64,000 bases of DNA from Arcobacter cloacae (GCF_013201935.1 NZ_CP053833.1:1798001-1862000), one strand, 5' to 3'. Shown: positions 47,157 through 55,552, numbered from the stretch's first letter. Numbers and translations are program-made. Notes: generated by a model from the letters alone, not told the origin.

Positions 47157-47495
47157 ATGCAATTAGAAGTATCAGCAGAAGTTATATTATCTCAACTTGG
47201 ATATTCAAAAAATGAAGCTTCATTAAAACAAGCTCAAAAAATGATTGATGTTACGACAAATTTTGAAAAGTTTGCAAAACATATATTTTCATTAAATGAC
47301 CATTTGAAAAAAATGAATGCTTATGTGGGATTATCAAATAAAACAGATTATCTAAAAATAAAATGTGATGAAAATGACTCTGATGAAATTTTGCAAGAGT
47401 TTCATGAAGAAGTTTCACATTGGGCAAATAAATACAATGTGAAACTTGAAAAATTAGATAATAAACATATCTACTATATTTTAGGAACTAATTAA
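47157..47495 (+). CDS. hypothetical protein (112 aa)
   Basis: Not recognised. A soluble 112-residue protein, mostly helical by pattern, without signal peptide, cysteines or known motif. The N-terminal third (EVILSQLGYSKNEASLKQAQ) and the C-terminal acidic region (KCDENDSDEILQEFHEEV, one Cys here) look structured. A ribosome site AAGGA is present. It overlaps the convergent msrA by 4 bases at the 3' ends. Codon use is like its neighbours. No function is assigned. Confidence 0.75.
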   Translation: MQLEVSAEVILSQLGYSKNEASLKQAQKMIDVTTNFEKFAKHIFSLNDHLKKMNAYVGLSNKTDYLKIKCDENDSDEILQEFHEEVSHWANKYNVKLEKLDNKHIYYILGTN

Positions 47496-47986
47496 AATAT
47501 CTTTTTTAAACTATGACAATAAGGCACTTTTTTGTGTCTTTCATAGTAATCTTGATGATAATCTTCAGCTTTATAAAAAGTAACTACTGGATTTAATTTG
47601 CTGGCTACTCTAAATCCTTTATTTTCTAATATACAAATTAGTTCTTCACTTACTCTTTTTTGTTCTTCATCAACATAAAAAATAGCACTTAAATATTGAC
47701 TTCCAATATCTGGACCTTGTCCATTTGTTTGAGTAAAATCATGAATTTCAAAAAAAAGTTTTGTTAACTCCTCAAAACTAACAATACTTTCATCATAAGT
47801 TACTTCAACAACCTCAAGATGTCCTGAAAAACCAGAACAAACTATCTCATAACTAGGATTTGGTATTACTCCTCCCATATAACCTGAAATTGCACTAATT
47901 ACACCTTTGTGTTTTTCAAAGAAATATTCAACTCCCCAAAAGCAACCAGCAGCATAATATGCCTTTTTAATATTTTTATTATCCAT
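47492..47986 (-). CDS. msrA: peptide methionine-S-sulfoxide reductase A
   Basis: Reduces S-methionine sulfoxide in proteins. 164 residues with the catalytic Cys in AAGCFWGVEYFF (Cys14) and the conserved GYMGGVIPNPSYE and YDE motifs. A further Cys lies in VPYCHSL near the end and is the probable resolving residue. No signal peptide, so it is cytoplasmic. It lies 3 bases after msrB; together they repair both sulfoxide isomers. Confidence 0.96.
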   Translation of the reverse strand: MDNKNIKKAYYAAGCFWGVEYFFEKHKGVISAISGYMGGVIPNPSYEIVCSGFSGHLEVVEVTYDESIVSFEELTKLFFEIHDFTQTNGQGPDIGSQYLSAIFYVDEEQKRVSEELICILENKGFRVASKLNPVVTFYKAEDYHQDYYERHKKVPYCHSLKKIF

Positions 47987-47989
47987 CTT

Positions 47990-48349
47990 TTAAGCCTTTT
48001 GAAAATTTAAAGATATAGAATTCACACAATGTCTAGTATTTTTTGTTGTAAATCCTTCTCCTTCAAAAACATGCCCTAAATGCCCACCACAAGTTGCACA
48101 AACAATTTCTACTCTTCTTCCATCTTTGTCTAAAACTCGCCTTACAGCACCTTCTATCTCATCATCAAAACTTGGCCAGCCACAACCTGATTTGAATTTA
48201 TCTTCTGATTTATAAAGTGGGGCATTGCATTTTTTACAACTATAAACACCTTTTTCATAAAAATCATTATACATTCCAGTAAAAGGGTACTCTGTTCCTT
48301 TATTCTCTATAACATATTTTTCTTCTTGCGTTAATTCATTATATTTCAT
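47990..48349 (-). CDS. msrB: peptide methionine-R-sulfoxide reductase B
   Basis: Reduces R-methionine sulfoxide. 119 residues. The zinc cysteines are two CxxC pairs (CKKC, CATC), and the catalytic Cys is in RHCVNSISL (about 108). GCGWPSFDDEI is the family block. Cytoplasmic (no signal peptide). It is 9 bases after the FAH-family gene and 3 bases before msrA, so all three are in one operon. Confidence 0.96.
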   Translation of the reverse strand: MKYNELTQEEKYVIENKGTEYPFTGMYNDFYEKGVYSCKKCNAPLYKSEDKFKSGCGWPSFDDEIEGAVRRVLDKDGRRVEIVCATCGGHLGHVFEGEGFTTKNTRHCVNSISLNFQKA

Positions 48350-48358
48350 TTTAAATTC

Positions 48359-48973
48359 CTAATTTACTTTAAAAGTCTCTTCAATTAAAACTTTGTTTTC
48401 ATATAATATTTTTCCAATAAAAATATCACCCTTTTTAAATAACCCTACTCCCTTTGGAGTTCCACTCATCAAAATATCTCCATCTTCAAAACTTAAAAAT
48501 GTTTTTGCTTCAGCTATAATCTCATTTGGTTTATTTATCATCAAAGAGTAATCACCTTTTTGTTTTAATTCATTATTTATATAAAGTTCTATTCCTAACT
48601 TTGAAATATCACCACTAAAACTTACAAATTTTGAAAAAACAGCAGCTCCATCAAATGCCTTTGCCCTTTCCCAAGGAAGACCTTTTTCTTTTAATTTACT
48701 TTGTACTTCTCTTAATGTCAAATCTAAACCAAATCCAACACCAGTGATTTTATCATCTTCAATCAAAAAAGAGATTTCAGCTTCAAAATGACAAGAATTT
48801 TGATTTTTTGGAAAACTTAATCTATTTGAAATTGAAGAATTTGGCTTTATAAAAAACACCATATCTTCAGGAATTTCATTATTAAGTTCAGCAATATGAT
48901 CCATATAATTTCTTCCAATACACACTACTTTTGAAGGAATAATCTCTACATCATCTAAAAATATTTTATTCAT
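48359..48973 (-). CDS. fumarylacetoacetate-hydrolase family protein
   Basis: 204 residues of the FAH superfamily: CIGRNYMDHIAELN at the N-terminus, EAEISFLIEDD metal ligands (two Glu), DLTLREVQ, KAFDGAA and SGTPKGVGLFKKGD near the end. Family members are acylpyruvate hydrolases or decarboxylases for oxaloacetate and aromatic breakdown products; the substrate cannot be read. AAAGG lies 6 bases before its ATG. It is the first gene of the FAH-msrB-msrA operon and divergent from the DsrE-like gene across a palindromic promoter region. Confidence 0.88.
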   Translation of the reverse strand: MNKIFLDDVEIIPSKVVCIGRNYMDHIAELNNEIPEDMVFFIKPNSSISNRLSFPKNQNSCHFEAEISFLIEDDKITGVGFGLDLTLREVQSKLKEKGLPWERAKAFDGAAVFSKFVSFSGDISKLGIELYINNELKQKGDYSLMINKPNEIIAEAKTFLSFEDGDILMSGTPKGVGLFKKGDIFIGKILYENKVLIEETFKVN

Positions 48974-48997
48974 TTTATACCTTTAAAAAATTTATTA

Positions 48998-49018
48998 TAT
49001 AATCTTGCAAAGATTATA
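48998..49018. promoter_or_regulatory. palindrome carrying back-to-back -10 boxes
   Basis: A perfect 9-bp inverted repeat TATAATCTT/AAGATTATA separated by GCA. Each arm begins with TATAAT facing outward from the partner's start, so it reads as a -10 box on both strands: 40 bases before the FAH gene and 32 before the DsrE-like gene. A regulator binding here could control both directions at once (inference). Confidence 0.5.
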
Positions 49019-49034
49019 ACTAAAGGCTTTTTAA

Positions 49035-49376
49035 ATGAAAGATAATTTATTAATTGTTTGGACAAATGGTGATATTGAAGTTGCAAATAAATTTCCACTT
49101 TTGTATTCATCTGTTATTTTAGATAGAGGATATTGGAAAACAGCCCATTTGATGCTTTGGGGACCATCAATAAAACTTGCAAAAGAAAATAAACAAATCC
49201 AAGAACAACTTTTAAAAATACAAAATACAGGAGTAAAAATGAGTGCTTGTATTGTTTGTGTGGAAGATTATGATGCAACTTCTATGTTAAATGAATTAAA
49301 TATAGAAATCACTCATACAGGAGAGCTTTTAACTAAAGCTTTAAAAGATGAGACTTATTCTGTTATGACTATTTAA
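49035..49376 (+). CDS. DsrE-family protein
   Basis: 113 residues of the DsrE/DsrEF-like fold (NLLIVWTNGDIEVANKFPLL at the start, HLMLWGPSIKLAKENKQIQ in the middle). A cysteine pair is in SACIVCVEDYD (about 71-76), at the place where sulfur-transfer members carry their active Cys. Such proteins shuttle sulfur or act in tRNA thiolation, but standalone members are uncharacterised. It is 20 bases before the Nudix gene. Confidence 0.8.
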   Translation: MKDNLLIVWTNGDIEVANKFPLLYSSVILDRGYWKTAHLMLWGPSIKLAKENKQIQEQLLKIQNTGVKMSACIVCVEDYDATSMLNELNIEITHTGELLTKALKDETYSVMTI

Positions 49377-49396
49377 TAATAAAAAGAAGGAAAACC

Positions 49397-49810
49397 ATGA
49401 TAAAAACACCATTTCTAGCAGTTGATGGAATAATAAAACTATATGATGAAAATGAAAATTTTCAAGGAATTGTTTTAATCGAGCGATTAAATAAACCTTT
49501 AGGTATTGCAATTCCTGGAGGATTTGTGGATATTGGTGAAACTGTTGAAAATGCAGTTGTACGGGAAATGAAAGAGGAAACTTCTTTAGATGTTACTATT
49601 CTTTCACTTCTTGGAGTTTATTCAGACCCAAAAAGAGATGAGAGATTTCATACAGCTTCTGTTGTTTATGTTTGCAAAGCTTATGGAAAACCAATTGCAC
49701 AAGATGATGCAAAAGAGGTTTATGTTTATAAATTAGATGAAATACCACTTGAAAAGTTGGTTTTCGACCATAAAAACATTATTTTAGATTTTTTAAAAAC
49801 TAATATTTAA
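49397..49810 (+). CDS. Nudix hydrolase
   Basis: 137 residues. The Nudix box is GGFVDIGETVENAVVREMKE with the following ETSLDV, thus GX5EX7REXXEE present, with Thr-Ser replacing the usual final Gly. Flanking blocks (VDGIIKLYDENENFQGIVLIERLN, LGVYSDPKRDERFHTASVVY, quoted in part) resemble ADP-ribose/sugar-nucleotide-type members. The substrate is not assignable. AAGAAGGA is before the ATG. Convergent with the DUF2721 gene, one base apart. Confidence 0.9.
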   Translation: MIKTPFLAVDGIIKLYDENENFQGIVLIERLNKPLGIAIPGGFVDIGETVENAVVREMKEETSLDVTILSLLGVYSDPKRDERFHTASVVYVCKAYGKPIAQDDAKEVYVYKLDEIPLEKLVFDHKNIILDFLKTNI

Positions 49811-49811
49811 T

Positions 49812-50213
49812 TTATTCTTTACATTTCTCATACAAATCTTTTAATTCTAAATTCAAAGCATTTGAAGAGATGTAAACTTCCCATAAAGAGATAAACAAAG
49901 ACAAACACATAGTAACTAAGCTCAATCCAAATATCTGTTTTCCAAAATTATTAAATTCTAAAAAAAGGGAAAACATGGAAATTGTACACATAAGCATTGA
50001 AACAACCCCAAAAAATTGCATCCATTTTGTAAGTTCAAGTCTTTTTTTTAGATTTTCAATTTGCCCTGAAAGTTCTTTTGTTCCATGAGTTCTAGCTTGA
50101 TTAGAAATTGAACGTATTAATTGTCCTGTGGTTAAAAATCTATTTGTATATGCTAAAAGAAGTAATGAAATAGCTGGGAATAATAAAGCAGGTGTTGAGA
50201 TTTCTATTTCCAT
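49812..50213 (-). CDS. DUF2721-family membrane protein
   Basis: 133 residues with the family start STPALLFPAISLLLLAYTNR and FLTTGQLIRSI, a membrane helix at about 8-26, a charged cytoplasmic helix (about 35-60) and two more membrane helices (about 62-83 and 93-113). The family is widespread in proteobacteria and cyanobacteria and has no known function. It is convergent with the Nudix gene and co-directional with the hybrid kinase upstream. Confidence 0.85.
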   Translation of the reverse strand: MEIEISTPALLFPAISLLLLAYTNRFLTTGQLIRSISNQARTHGTKELSGQIENLKKRLELTKWMQFFGVVSMLMCTISMFSLFLEFNNFGKQIFGLSLVTMCLSLFISLWEVYISSNALNLELKDLYEKCKE

Positions 50214-50265
50214 TATAAATAACCTTTTATTTTTTGTCTATTGTAACAAAAAGATAAAAAAAGTA

Positions 50266-52539
50266 TTAAAGCAATTTCAACAACTTCTCATATTTAAACT
50301 CATTTATCAAACTTTTTATATAATCTTGCAACTCAAATGATAGTTTATACTCCTCTATCAAATTTAAAATTCCATCACTATCCATCAGAAAAGCTTTTTC
50401 ATCTAATTTCTCAAAAAACTCTTTAGGTAGAGTTTTTAGCTCATTTTTTATATCAAAAATCTCTTCTTTTTTATCTTTTTCATAAAATAGTTCAACATCC
50501 AAATATTTTTGAAGTATTAAAAAAATCTCTTTTTCTTCCACTGGTTTTGCTAAAAAATCATTTGCCCCACTTTTTATAGCTTCTTTTTTATCTTCTTCAA
50601 AAACATTGGCTGATAAAGCAACTATAGGAATTTTTTTATCTTTTTCTCTTATGGCTAAGATTGTTTCTATTCCATTCATACCTTCCATCAAAATATCCAT
50701 AAAAATCAAATCAATTTTCTCTTTTTTGTATATTTCTAAAGCCTCTATTCCACTACTTGCTTGTAAAGTTTTAAAATTATATGAGTTTAAAAGCCAAGTT
50801 ATCAAATCCCTATTCTCTTTTATATCATCAACCACCAAAATTGTTTTTGAAAAATCTCTATTTTTAAGTGTAACAATATTTCTTGGACTCTCTTTTTTTA
50901 TTTCACTTTCATCTGCTTTTTCATAATTTATACTAAAATAAAACTCACTTCCAACTCCAACTTGACTCTTTAGATAGATATTTCCACCCATCAAAGTTAT
51001 CAACTCTTTTGTAATTGAAAGCCCTAATCCTGTTCCTTCACATGTATAATTATCTTTTTTTACTTGCTCAAAAGGTTTAAAAATTTTTTCTTGATACTCT
51101 TTTGAAATACCAATTCCACTATCTTTTACCTCAAAAAATAGCTTATTATTTAACTCATAAACATATAAACTAATAAATCCCTCTTTTGTAAATTTTAATG
51201 AATTTCCCAAAAGATTTATTAAAATTTGTCTTAATCTTTGCTCATCTGCTTTTATATATTTTGGAAGATTATTTGTTTTTATTTCAAAGTTTAGATTTAT
51301 ACTTTCGCATCTAAAAGAGAAAATATCATCTATCTCTTTGATTAAATCAAATAAATTAAAACTTTTTAGTGATAACTCCATTTTTCCAGCTTCAATTTTT
51401 GAAAGTTCTAAAATCTCATTTATGATATTTAAAAGATGCTCACCACTTCTCTTTATAATATTCAAATTCTCTTTTTCTTGTTTATTTATATTTTGTGATT
51501 TTTGTAAAATATTTGCAAAACCTAAAATAGCATTTAAAGGAGTTCTTAGTTCATGACTCATTCGTGCTAAAAAAACAGATTTTGCTTTATTTGCTGTGGT
51601 TGCTTCTTGCATAGCTTGTTTAATTTGATGTTCACTTGATAAAAGTTTTTGAGTATTTTCTTTAAAAATTTCAATAGCACCTATCATATCACCTATTTCA
51701 TCGTTGTATTTATCTTTATCAATTTCCACACTTGTATTATTTGTTGAAAGTTTTAGCATCACAACTCTTAATAAATCTATTGGATAAACAATTCTAAATA
51801 AAATGATAAAAAATGACATCAAAAATAAAATTACAGAAAACAAAACTATCACATTTACATAAAATTCCTGTTCTTTTACGCTATTTCTTGCTTCTTCTAC
51901 CTTTTGTTTTGTTCTATTTTCAAATGCTTTATAAAAATTATCTAAAGGTTTCATTATTCTTATTTTTGCTTCATGGTACTCTTTTGAATGCATAAGTTCT
52001 CTAGCAAGTGCAAAATCAGGTTCTGCTTTTATAGTATAGTTTCCATTTTTATCTTCAAAAATACCTTTTATTGCATTCATTGCTTTGTGTTCTAGTTTTG
52101 TTAAATCATCTGATTCATTTTGAGAAGTAAAAAGCATATTTAATTCAGATTCGGGAAAATTTGCATTTCTCATTAAATCTCTTAAAGCTATTTTTTCTCC
52201 ATCAAGTGTAGCTATGCTATTTTCAAGGGATAAAAAATCCCAAAAGATTCCATTGTATCTTTTTGGTCTTGGTGATTCTGCATTTCTTATGGCTAAAACT
52301 GTTTTGTACTGTTCTTCAAACATAGGATTTCCAGTTATTACATAAGTTCTTGCCATTCTTGTTAAATCATCACTACTTTGTCTTAACTCATCTGCAAGAA
52401 TCAAAGATTTATATTGCATATTATAAGCATCTTCTAGTTCTATAGTGGCTTTTTGATATTTGTTTATCACAATTGCCACGAAAATAAAGGAAACTGTATT
52501 AAAAATAAACAGCAGTTTAAATAAATTCTTTAATTTCAA
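50266..52539 (-). CDS. hybrid sensor histidine kinase with receiver domain
   Basis: 757 residues. TM1 about 7-25, a helical periplasmic region (about 26-228, a four-helix-bundle-like sensor with LADELRQSSDDLTRMARTYV), TM2 about 229-252, HAMP, HisKA with FLARMSHELRTPLNAILGF (His about 330), the ATPase domain (NLLGNSLKFT, DSGIGI, GTGLGLSI) and a receiver (VVDDIKENRD, phospho-Asp in LIFMDILMEG, LAKPVEE). A short helical tail (about 690-757) could be a degenerate Hpt domain. The start is TTG at 52539, 6 bases after AGGA. Divergent from the receiver-kinase gene at 52604, a likely partner. Confidence 0.92.
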   Translation of the reverse strand: MKLKNLFKLLFIFNTVSFIFVAIVINKYQKATIELEDAYNMQYKSLILADELRQSSDDLTRMARTYVITGNPMFEEQYKTVLAIRNAESPRPKRYNGIFWDFLSLENSIATLDGEKIALRDLMRNANFPESELNMLFTSQNESDDLTKLEHKAMNAIKGIFEDKNGNYTIKAEPDFALARELMHSKEYHEAKIRIMKPLDNFYKAFENRTKQKVEEARNSVKEQEFYVNVIVLFSVILFLMSFFIILFRIVYPIDLLRVVMLKLSTNNTSVEIDKDKYNDEIGDMIGAIEIFKENTQKLLSSEHQIKQAMQEATTANKAKSVFLARMSHELRTPLNAILGFANILQKSQNINKQEKENLNIIKRSGEHLLNIINEILELSKIEAGKMELSLKSFNLFDLIKEIDDIFSFRCESINLNFEIKTNNLPKYIKADEQRLRQILINLLGNSLKFTKEGFISLYVYELNNKLFFEVKDSGIGISKEYQEKIFKPFEQVKKDNYTCEGTGLGLSITKELITLMGGNIYLKSQVGVGSEFYFSINYEKADESEIKKESPRNIVTLKNRDFSKTILVVDDIKENRDLITWLLNSYNFKTLQASSGIEALEIYKKEKIDLIFMDILMEGMNGIETILAIREKDKKIPIVALSANVFEEDKKEAIKSGANDFLAKPVEEKEIFLILQKYLDVELFYEKDKKEEIFDIKNELKTLPKEFFEKLDEKAFLMDSDGILNLIEEYKLSFELQDYIKSLINEFKYEKLLKLL

Positions 52540-52603
52540 ACAAAATCCTAAATAGTTTTTTTCTATAATCTTAACAAAGCTGTCGAGTATGGAATGAAAA
52601 CAA

Positions 52604-53671
52604 ATGGATAAAAAATATACAATATTAATAATAGATGATAAAACAGAAAATCTACACTATTTAAATACTATTTTAAAAGAGGAAGATTTTTTAATTCGTG
52701 CAACAAGCGATGCAACTTTTGCTATAAACTCTTCCAAACTAAATCCACCTGATTTAATACTTTTAGATATAAAAATGCCAAATCTTGATGGTTTCGAAGT
52801 TTGTAAAATTATTCAAGAAGATGAAAAACTAAAAGAGATTCCTATTATTTTTATAAGTGCCTTAGATGACACACAAAATAAAGTAAAAGCCTTGAATATG
52901 GGCGGAGTTGATTATATTACTAAACCTTTTGAAAAAGAGGAAGTAATAGCAAGGGTTAAAACTCAACTAAAAATATTTGAAGGTAAAAATACTATTTCAA
53001 AACTACTTGAACTTCAAGATTTTTTCTTAAAAAAAATTATTCATGAGATGAATACTCCACTTAGCATTATTAGTTTAAATATCGATAATTTAGAATCAAC
53101 ATTAGGTTATAAAGAGCAGTTTGAAGCTATAAAAGCCTCTTCAAAATCATTATCATCTATCTACAATGATTTATATTATTTAATTAAAAAAGAGAAAAAA
53201 ACAACTGAAGAAAAAAATATAAATTTAGTAAGATTTTTATCTTCAAGAGTTGCTTTTTTTGATGAAATGGCAAATATAAAAAATATAGATATAGCTTTAG
53301 ATATAAATGAAGAGTTTGAAGTTTTTATGGATGTTTATGAACTTGAAAGGGTTGTGGATAATACAATCTCAAATGCAATTAAATACTCTTTTGAAAACTC
53401 AACGATAGAGATAACTTTAGATAAAGAAGATGAAAACTTTTTTCTTTTTATAAAAGATGAAGGAATAGAAATAGCTGATATAAATGCAGTTTTTCAAGCA
53501 TATTATCAGCAAAAAGATAAAAATATTGGTTTAGGATTAGGACTTAGTATTGTAAAAGAGATTTGCGATAAAAATGATATAAAAATAGAAGTAAGTTCAC
53601 AAAATAACAACACCATTTTTAAATATATTTTTCCACAAAATAGAATCATAAAAGGAGAAGTTAAAATATGA
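52604..53671 (+). CDS. receiver domain fused to a soluble histidine kinase
   Basis: 355 residues with no membrane segment. Order is receiver first (about 1-125: LIIDDKTENLHYL, LILLDIKMPNLDGF, FISALDD, ITKPF), then HisKA with IIHEMNTPLSIIS (His about 150) and an ATPase domain with NTISNAIKYSF and IGLGLGLSIVKE. The G1 box reads DEGIEI rather than DxGxG. It is a cytoplasmic relay, placed between the divergent hybrid kinase (64 bases away) and a response regulator that overlaps by 4 bases. It could take phosphate from the first and pass it to the second (inference). Confidence 0.88.
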   Translation: MDKKYTILIIDDKTENLHYLNTILKEEDFLIRATSDATFAINSSKLNPPDLILLDIKMPNLDGFEVCKIIQEDEKLKEIPIIFISALDDTQNKVKALNMGGVDYITKPFEKEEVIARVKTQLKIFEGKNTISKLLELQDFFLKKIIHEMNTPLSIISLNIDNLESTLGYKEQFEAIKASSKSLSSIYNDLYYLIKKEKKTTEEKNINLVRFLSSRVAFFDEMANIKNIDIALDINEEFEVFMDVYELERVVDNTISNAIKYSFENSTIEITLDKEDENFFLFIKDEGIEIADINAVFQAYYQQKDKNIGLGLGLSIVKEICDKNDIKIEVSSQNNNTIFKYIFPQNRIIKGEVKI

Positions 53672-54330
53672 AAATATTTCTACTTGAAGATGATTTTGCT
53701 TTAAATAAAATCATAAAACAATCACTCATTTCAAGAAGTTTTTATGTGGATAGTTTTATTAATGGTTATAAAGCTATGGATGTTTTATTAAATAGTAAAT
53801 ATGATTTATACATTTTAGACCTGAATGTTTTAGGCTTTGATGGACACAAAATTTTAGAATTCATTAGAAATAAAGATTTAAATGTTCCAATTATTATGAT
53901 TAGTGCTGAAATTGATATAGAAAATATCAAAAAATCTTATACTTTAGGATGTAATGACTATATAAAAAAACCTTTTGATTTTGAAGAACTTTTTTTGAGA
54001 ATTCAATATCATTTAAGTCATATAAAAAAAGATGAAAACTTAGATTTTATAGTAGATTTAGGATATGATTTTTCATTTAATTTACTTGAACAAACTCTTT
54101 TTAAATCAAATAATGAAATAGAACTTACAATAAAAGAGAAACTTCTTTTAACTCTTTTGGTAAAACACATAAATAACACTGTAACAAATGAGATGATTCA
54201 TGAATACGTTTGGGATAGCAAAGAGATGGAAAGCGTTAGCATGAGAACTATTGTTCATAAGCTGAAAAAAAAGCTAAAAAATGGAATGATTCTAAATTTA
54301 CGGGGAGTTGGTTATAAACTTCTATCTTAA
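53668..54330 (+). CDS. response regulator, OmpR/PhoB-like
   Basis: 220 residues. Receiver (1-118): LLEDDFALN, phospho-Asp in LYILDLNVLGFDGH, MISAEI, IKKPF. Winged-helix DNA-binding domain (about 140-220): LTIKEKLLLTLLVKHINNTV, IHEYVWD, SVSMRTIVHKLKKKL, LRGVGYKL. Overlaps the receiver-kinase gene by 4 bases (ATGA). It is the only DNA-binding output in this cluster. The targets are unknown; the neighbouring rhodanese, starting 61 bases downstream, is one candidate. Confidence 0.93.
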   Translation: MKIFLLEDDFALNKIIKQSLISRSFYVDSFINGYKAMDVLLNSKYDLYILDLNVLGFDGHKILEFIRNKDLNVPIIMISAEIDIENIKKSYTLGCNDYIKKPFDFEELFLRIQYHLSHIKKDENLDFIVDLGYDFSFNLLEQTLFKSNNEIELTIKEKLLLTLLVKHINNTVTNEMIHEYVWDSKEMESVSMRTIVHKLKKKLKNGMILNLRGVGYKLLS

Positions 54331-54391
54331 TTTAGAGTAAATTTAATAAAAACTCACATATAATCTATATAAATTTACTAAAGGAAAATCA

Positions 54392-54799
54392 ATGATGAAA
54401 ATATTAATAAGTCTATCTTTCTTGGTTGTTTCACTTTTTGCTCAATTAAAAGAAGTTGATAATAAAGAACTTGAAAAAATGAATGAAGATGGGGTTATAA
54501 TAATAGATATAAGAAGAGTTGATGAGTGGGAAAAAACAGGCATTATTGAAAACTCTAAGCTTCTTACTTTCTTTGATGAAAAAGGTGGATACAATGTCCC
54601 AAAATGGTTAAGTGATTTCTCTTTAATTGTAAAAGATAAAAATACACCTTTTGTTATTTATTGTGCTCATGCAAATAGAACAAAGTTAGTGGGTGAACTT
54701 TTAGCAAATAATTTAGGTTTTAAAAATGTCTATGAATTAAAAGGTGGAATAAACCACGGTTGGATAAATAAAGGGATGAAAACTGTGAAATATGAGTAA
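54392..54799 (+). CDS. exported rhodanese-like protein
   Basis: 135 residues. A Sec signal peptide is visible (MKILISLSFLVVSLFA, cleavage about residue 17). One rhodanese domain follows, with IIIDIRRVDEWEKTGII at the N-terminal side and the active-site loop YCAHANRTKLVGELL (Cys about 92, pattern CxxxxR present) and NVYELKGGINHGW at the end. Such periplasmic proteins transfer or bind sulfane sulfur or participate in thiol balance. The partner substrate is not known. It ends at a strong bidirectional terminator shared with tatA. Confidence 0.9.
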   Translation: MMKILISLSFLVVSLFAQLKEVDNKELEKMNEDGVIIIDIRRVDEWEKTGIIENSKLLTFFDEKGGYNVPKWLSDFSLIVKDKNTPFVIYCAHANRTKLVGELLANNLGFKNVYELKGGINHGWINKGMKTVKYE

Positions 54800-54800
54800 T

Positions 54801-54828
54801 AAAAAAGCTAAATATTTTTAGCTTTTTT
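54801..54828. terminator. bidirectional terminator between rhodanese and tatA
   Basis: A perfect 12-bp stem AAAAAAGCTAAA/TTTAGCTTTTTT (54801-54812 with 54817-54828) has a TATT loop. Runs of T/A flank both sides, so it can work in both directions. Confidence 0.8.
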
Positions 54829-54843
54829 ATCTAGTTATATAAT

Positions 54844-55074
54844 TCAAACAGTTTTGTTAGTTGATGTTAAATTTGAATTTTCACTAATATTTTGAATAGT
54901 TTCAGATTTAGCAACTTCTTCAATTTTTTCATCATCTTCTTTTATTGCTTTTTTGAAATTTTTAATTCCACTTCCTATACCTTTTGCAAGTTCAGGTATT
55001 TTTTTACCTCCAAAAAGTAAAACTACTAAAGCAATAATTACAACTAATTCCATTCCACTTGGCATACTAAACAT
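54844..55074 (-). CDS. tatA: twin-arginine translocase subunit TatA
   Basis: 76 residues. One N-terminal membrane helix (about 6-22, [21 protein letters not shown]) and the amphipathic helix with the [20 protein letters not shown] hinge, followed by an acidic and then Ser/Thr/Asn-rich tail. It forms the translocation pore of the Tat system for folded proteins. TatB is a close alternative, but the short length and FGGKKIPE motif favour TatA. tatB and tatC are not nearby. Convergent with the rhodanese gene and divergent from the next small gene. Confidence 0.92.
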   Translation of the reverse strand: MFSMPSGMELVVIIALVVLLFGGKKIPELAKGIGSGIKNFKKAIKEDDEKIEEVAKSETIQNISENSNLTSTNKTV

Positions 55075-55177
55075 ATTCTAAGCTCCATTATAAAATTTTT
55101 GAATTATACATCTTTTTTAAATATTAGTGTATAATTTTGAAATTTTTAACAATTGTATTATTTTATTAGTAGGGTTC

Positions 55178-55552
55178 ATGCATAACAACTTTAATTTTAT
55201 AAAAATCTTATTAATATTAATTACATTTATACCTATTCAATTCAATAATTCTTATTTATATTTTTTAGAACAATTCAGTTCTGATAATAAAACTTATAAA
55301 TATCAAGATTATGTAAAAATCAAATACTTATCTCAAAATGCTATAAATTACTCTTCTAAAATAGAATTAAATTCTAATCTAGATAATTTAAAACGAGTTT
55401 TTTCAAGCAGTGATGATTTTATAGATATCTCTTTTTTAATCACTTTCAAAAAAGTATTAACTAATGAAAAAATAACAAACTTAATAAATATAGATTTGAA
55501 GGATAATCTCTTATCTATAATAAATCCTCGAGCACCTCCTTTTCTTTTTTAA
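55178..55552 (+). CDS. hypothetical protein with N-terminal hydrophobic helix
   Basis: 124 residues from the ATG at 55178 (AGGG lies 4 bases upstream; a frame from 55127 would add 17 unlikely residues). Not recognised. It has an N-terminal membrane helix or uncleaved signal (NFIKILLILITFIPIQF) and then an Asn/Lys/Ser-rich, mostly helical region. The striking C-terminus is NPRAPPFLF. It is 78 bases before the preferred secD start, in the place where yajC is often found, but does not look like YajC. Codon use is like its neighbours. Confidence 0.65.
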   Translation: MHNNFNFIKILLILITFIPIQFNNSYLYFLEQFSSDNKTYKYQDYVKIKYLSQNAINYSSKIELNSNLDNLKRVFSSSDDFIDISFLITFKKVLTNEKITNLINIDLKDNLLSIINPRAPPFLF

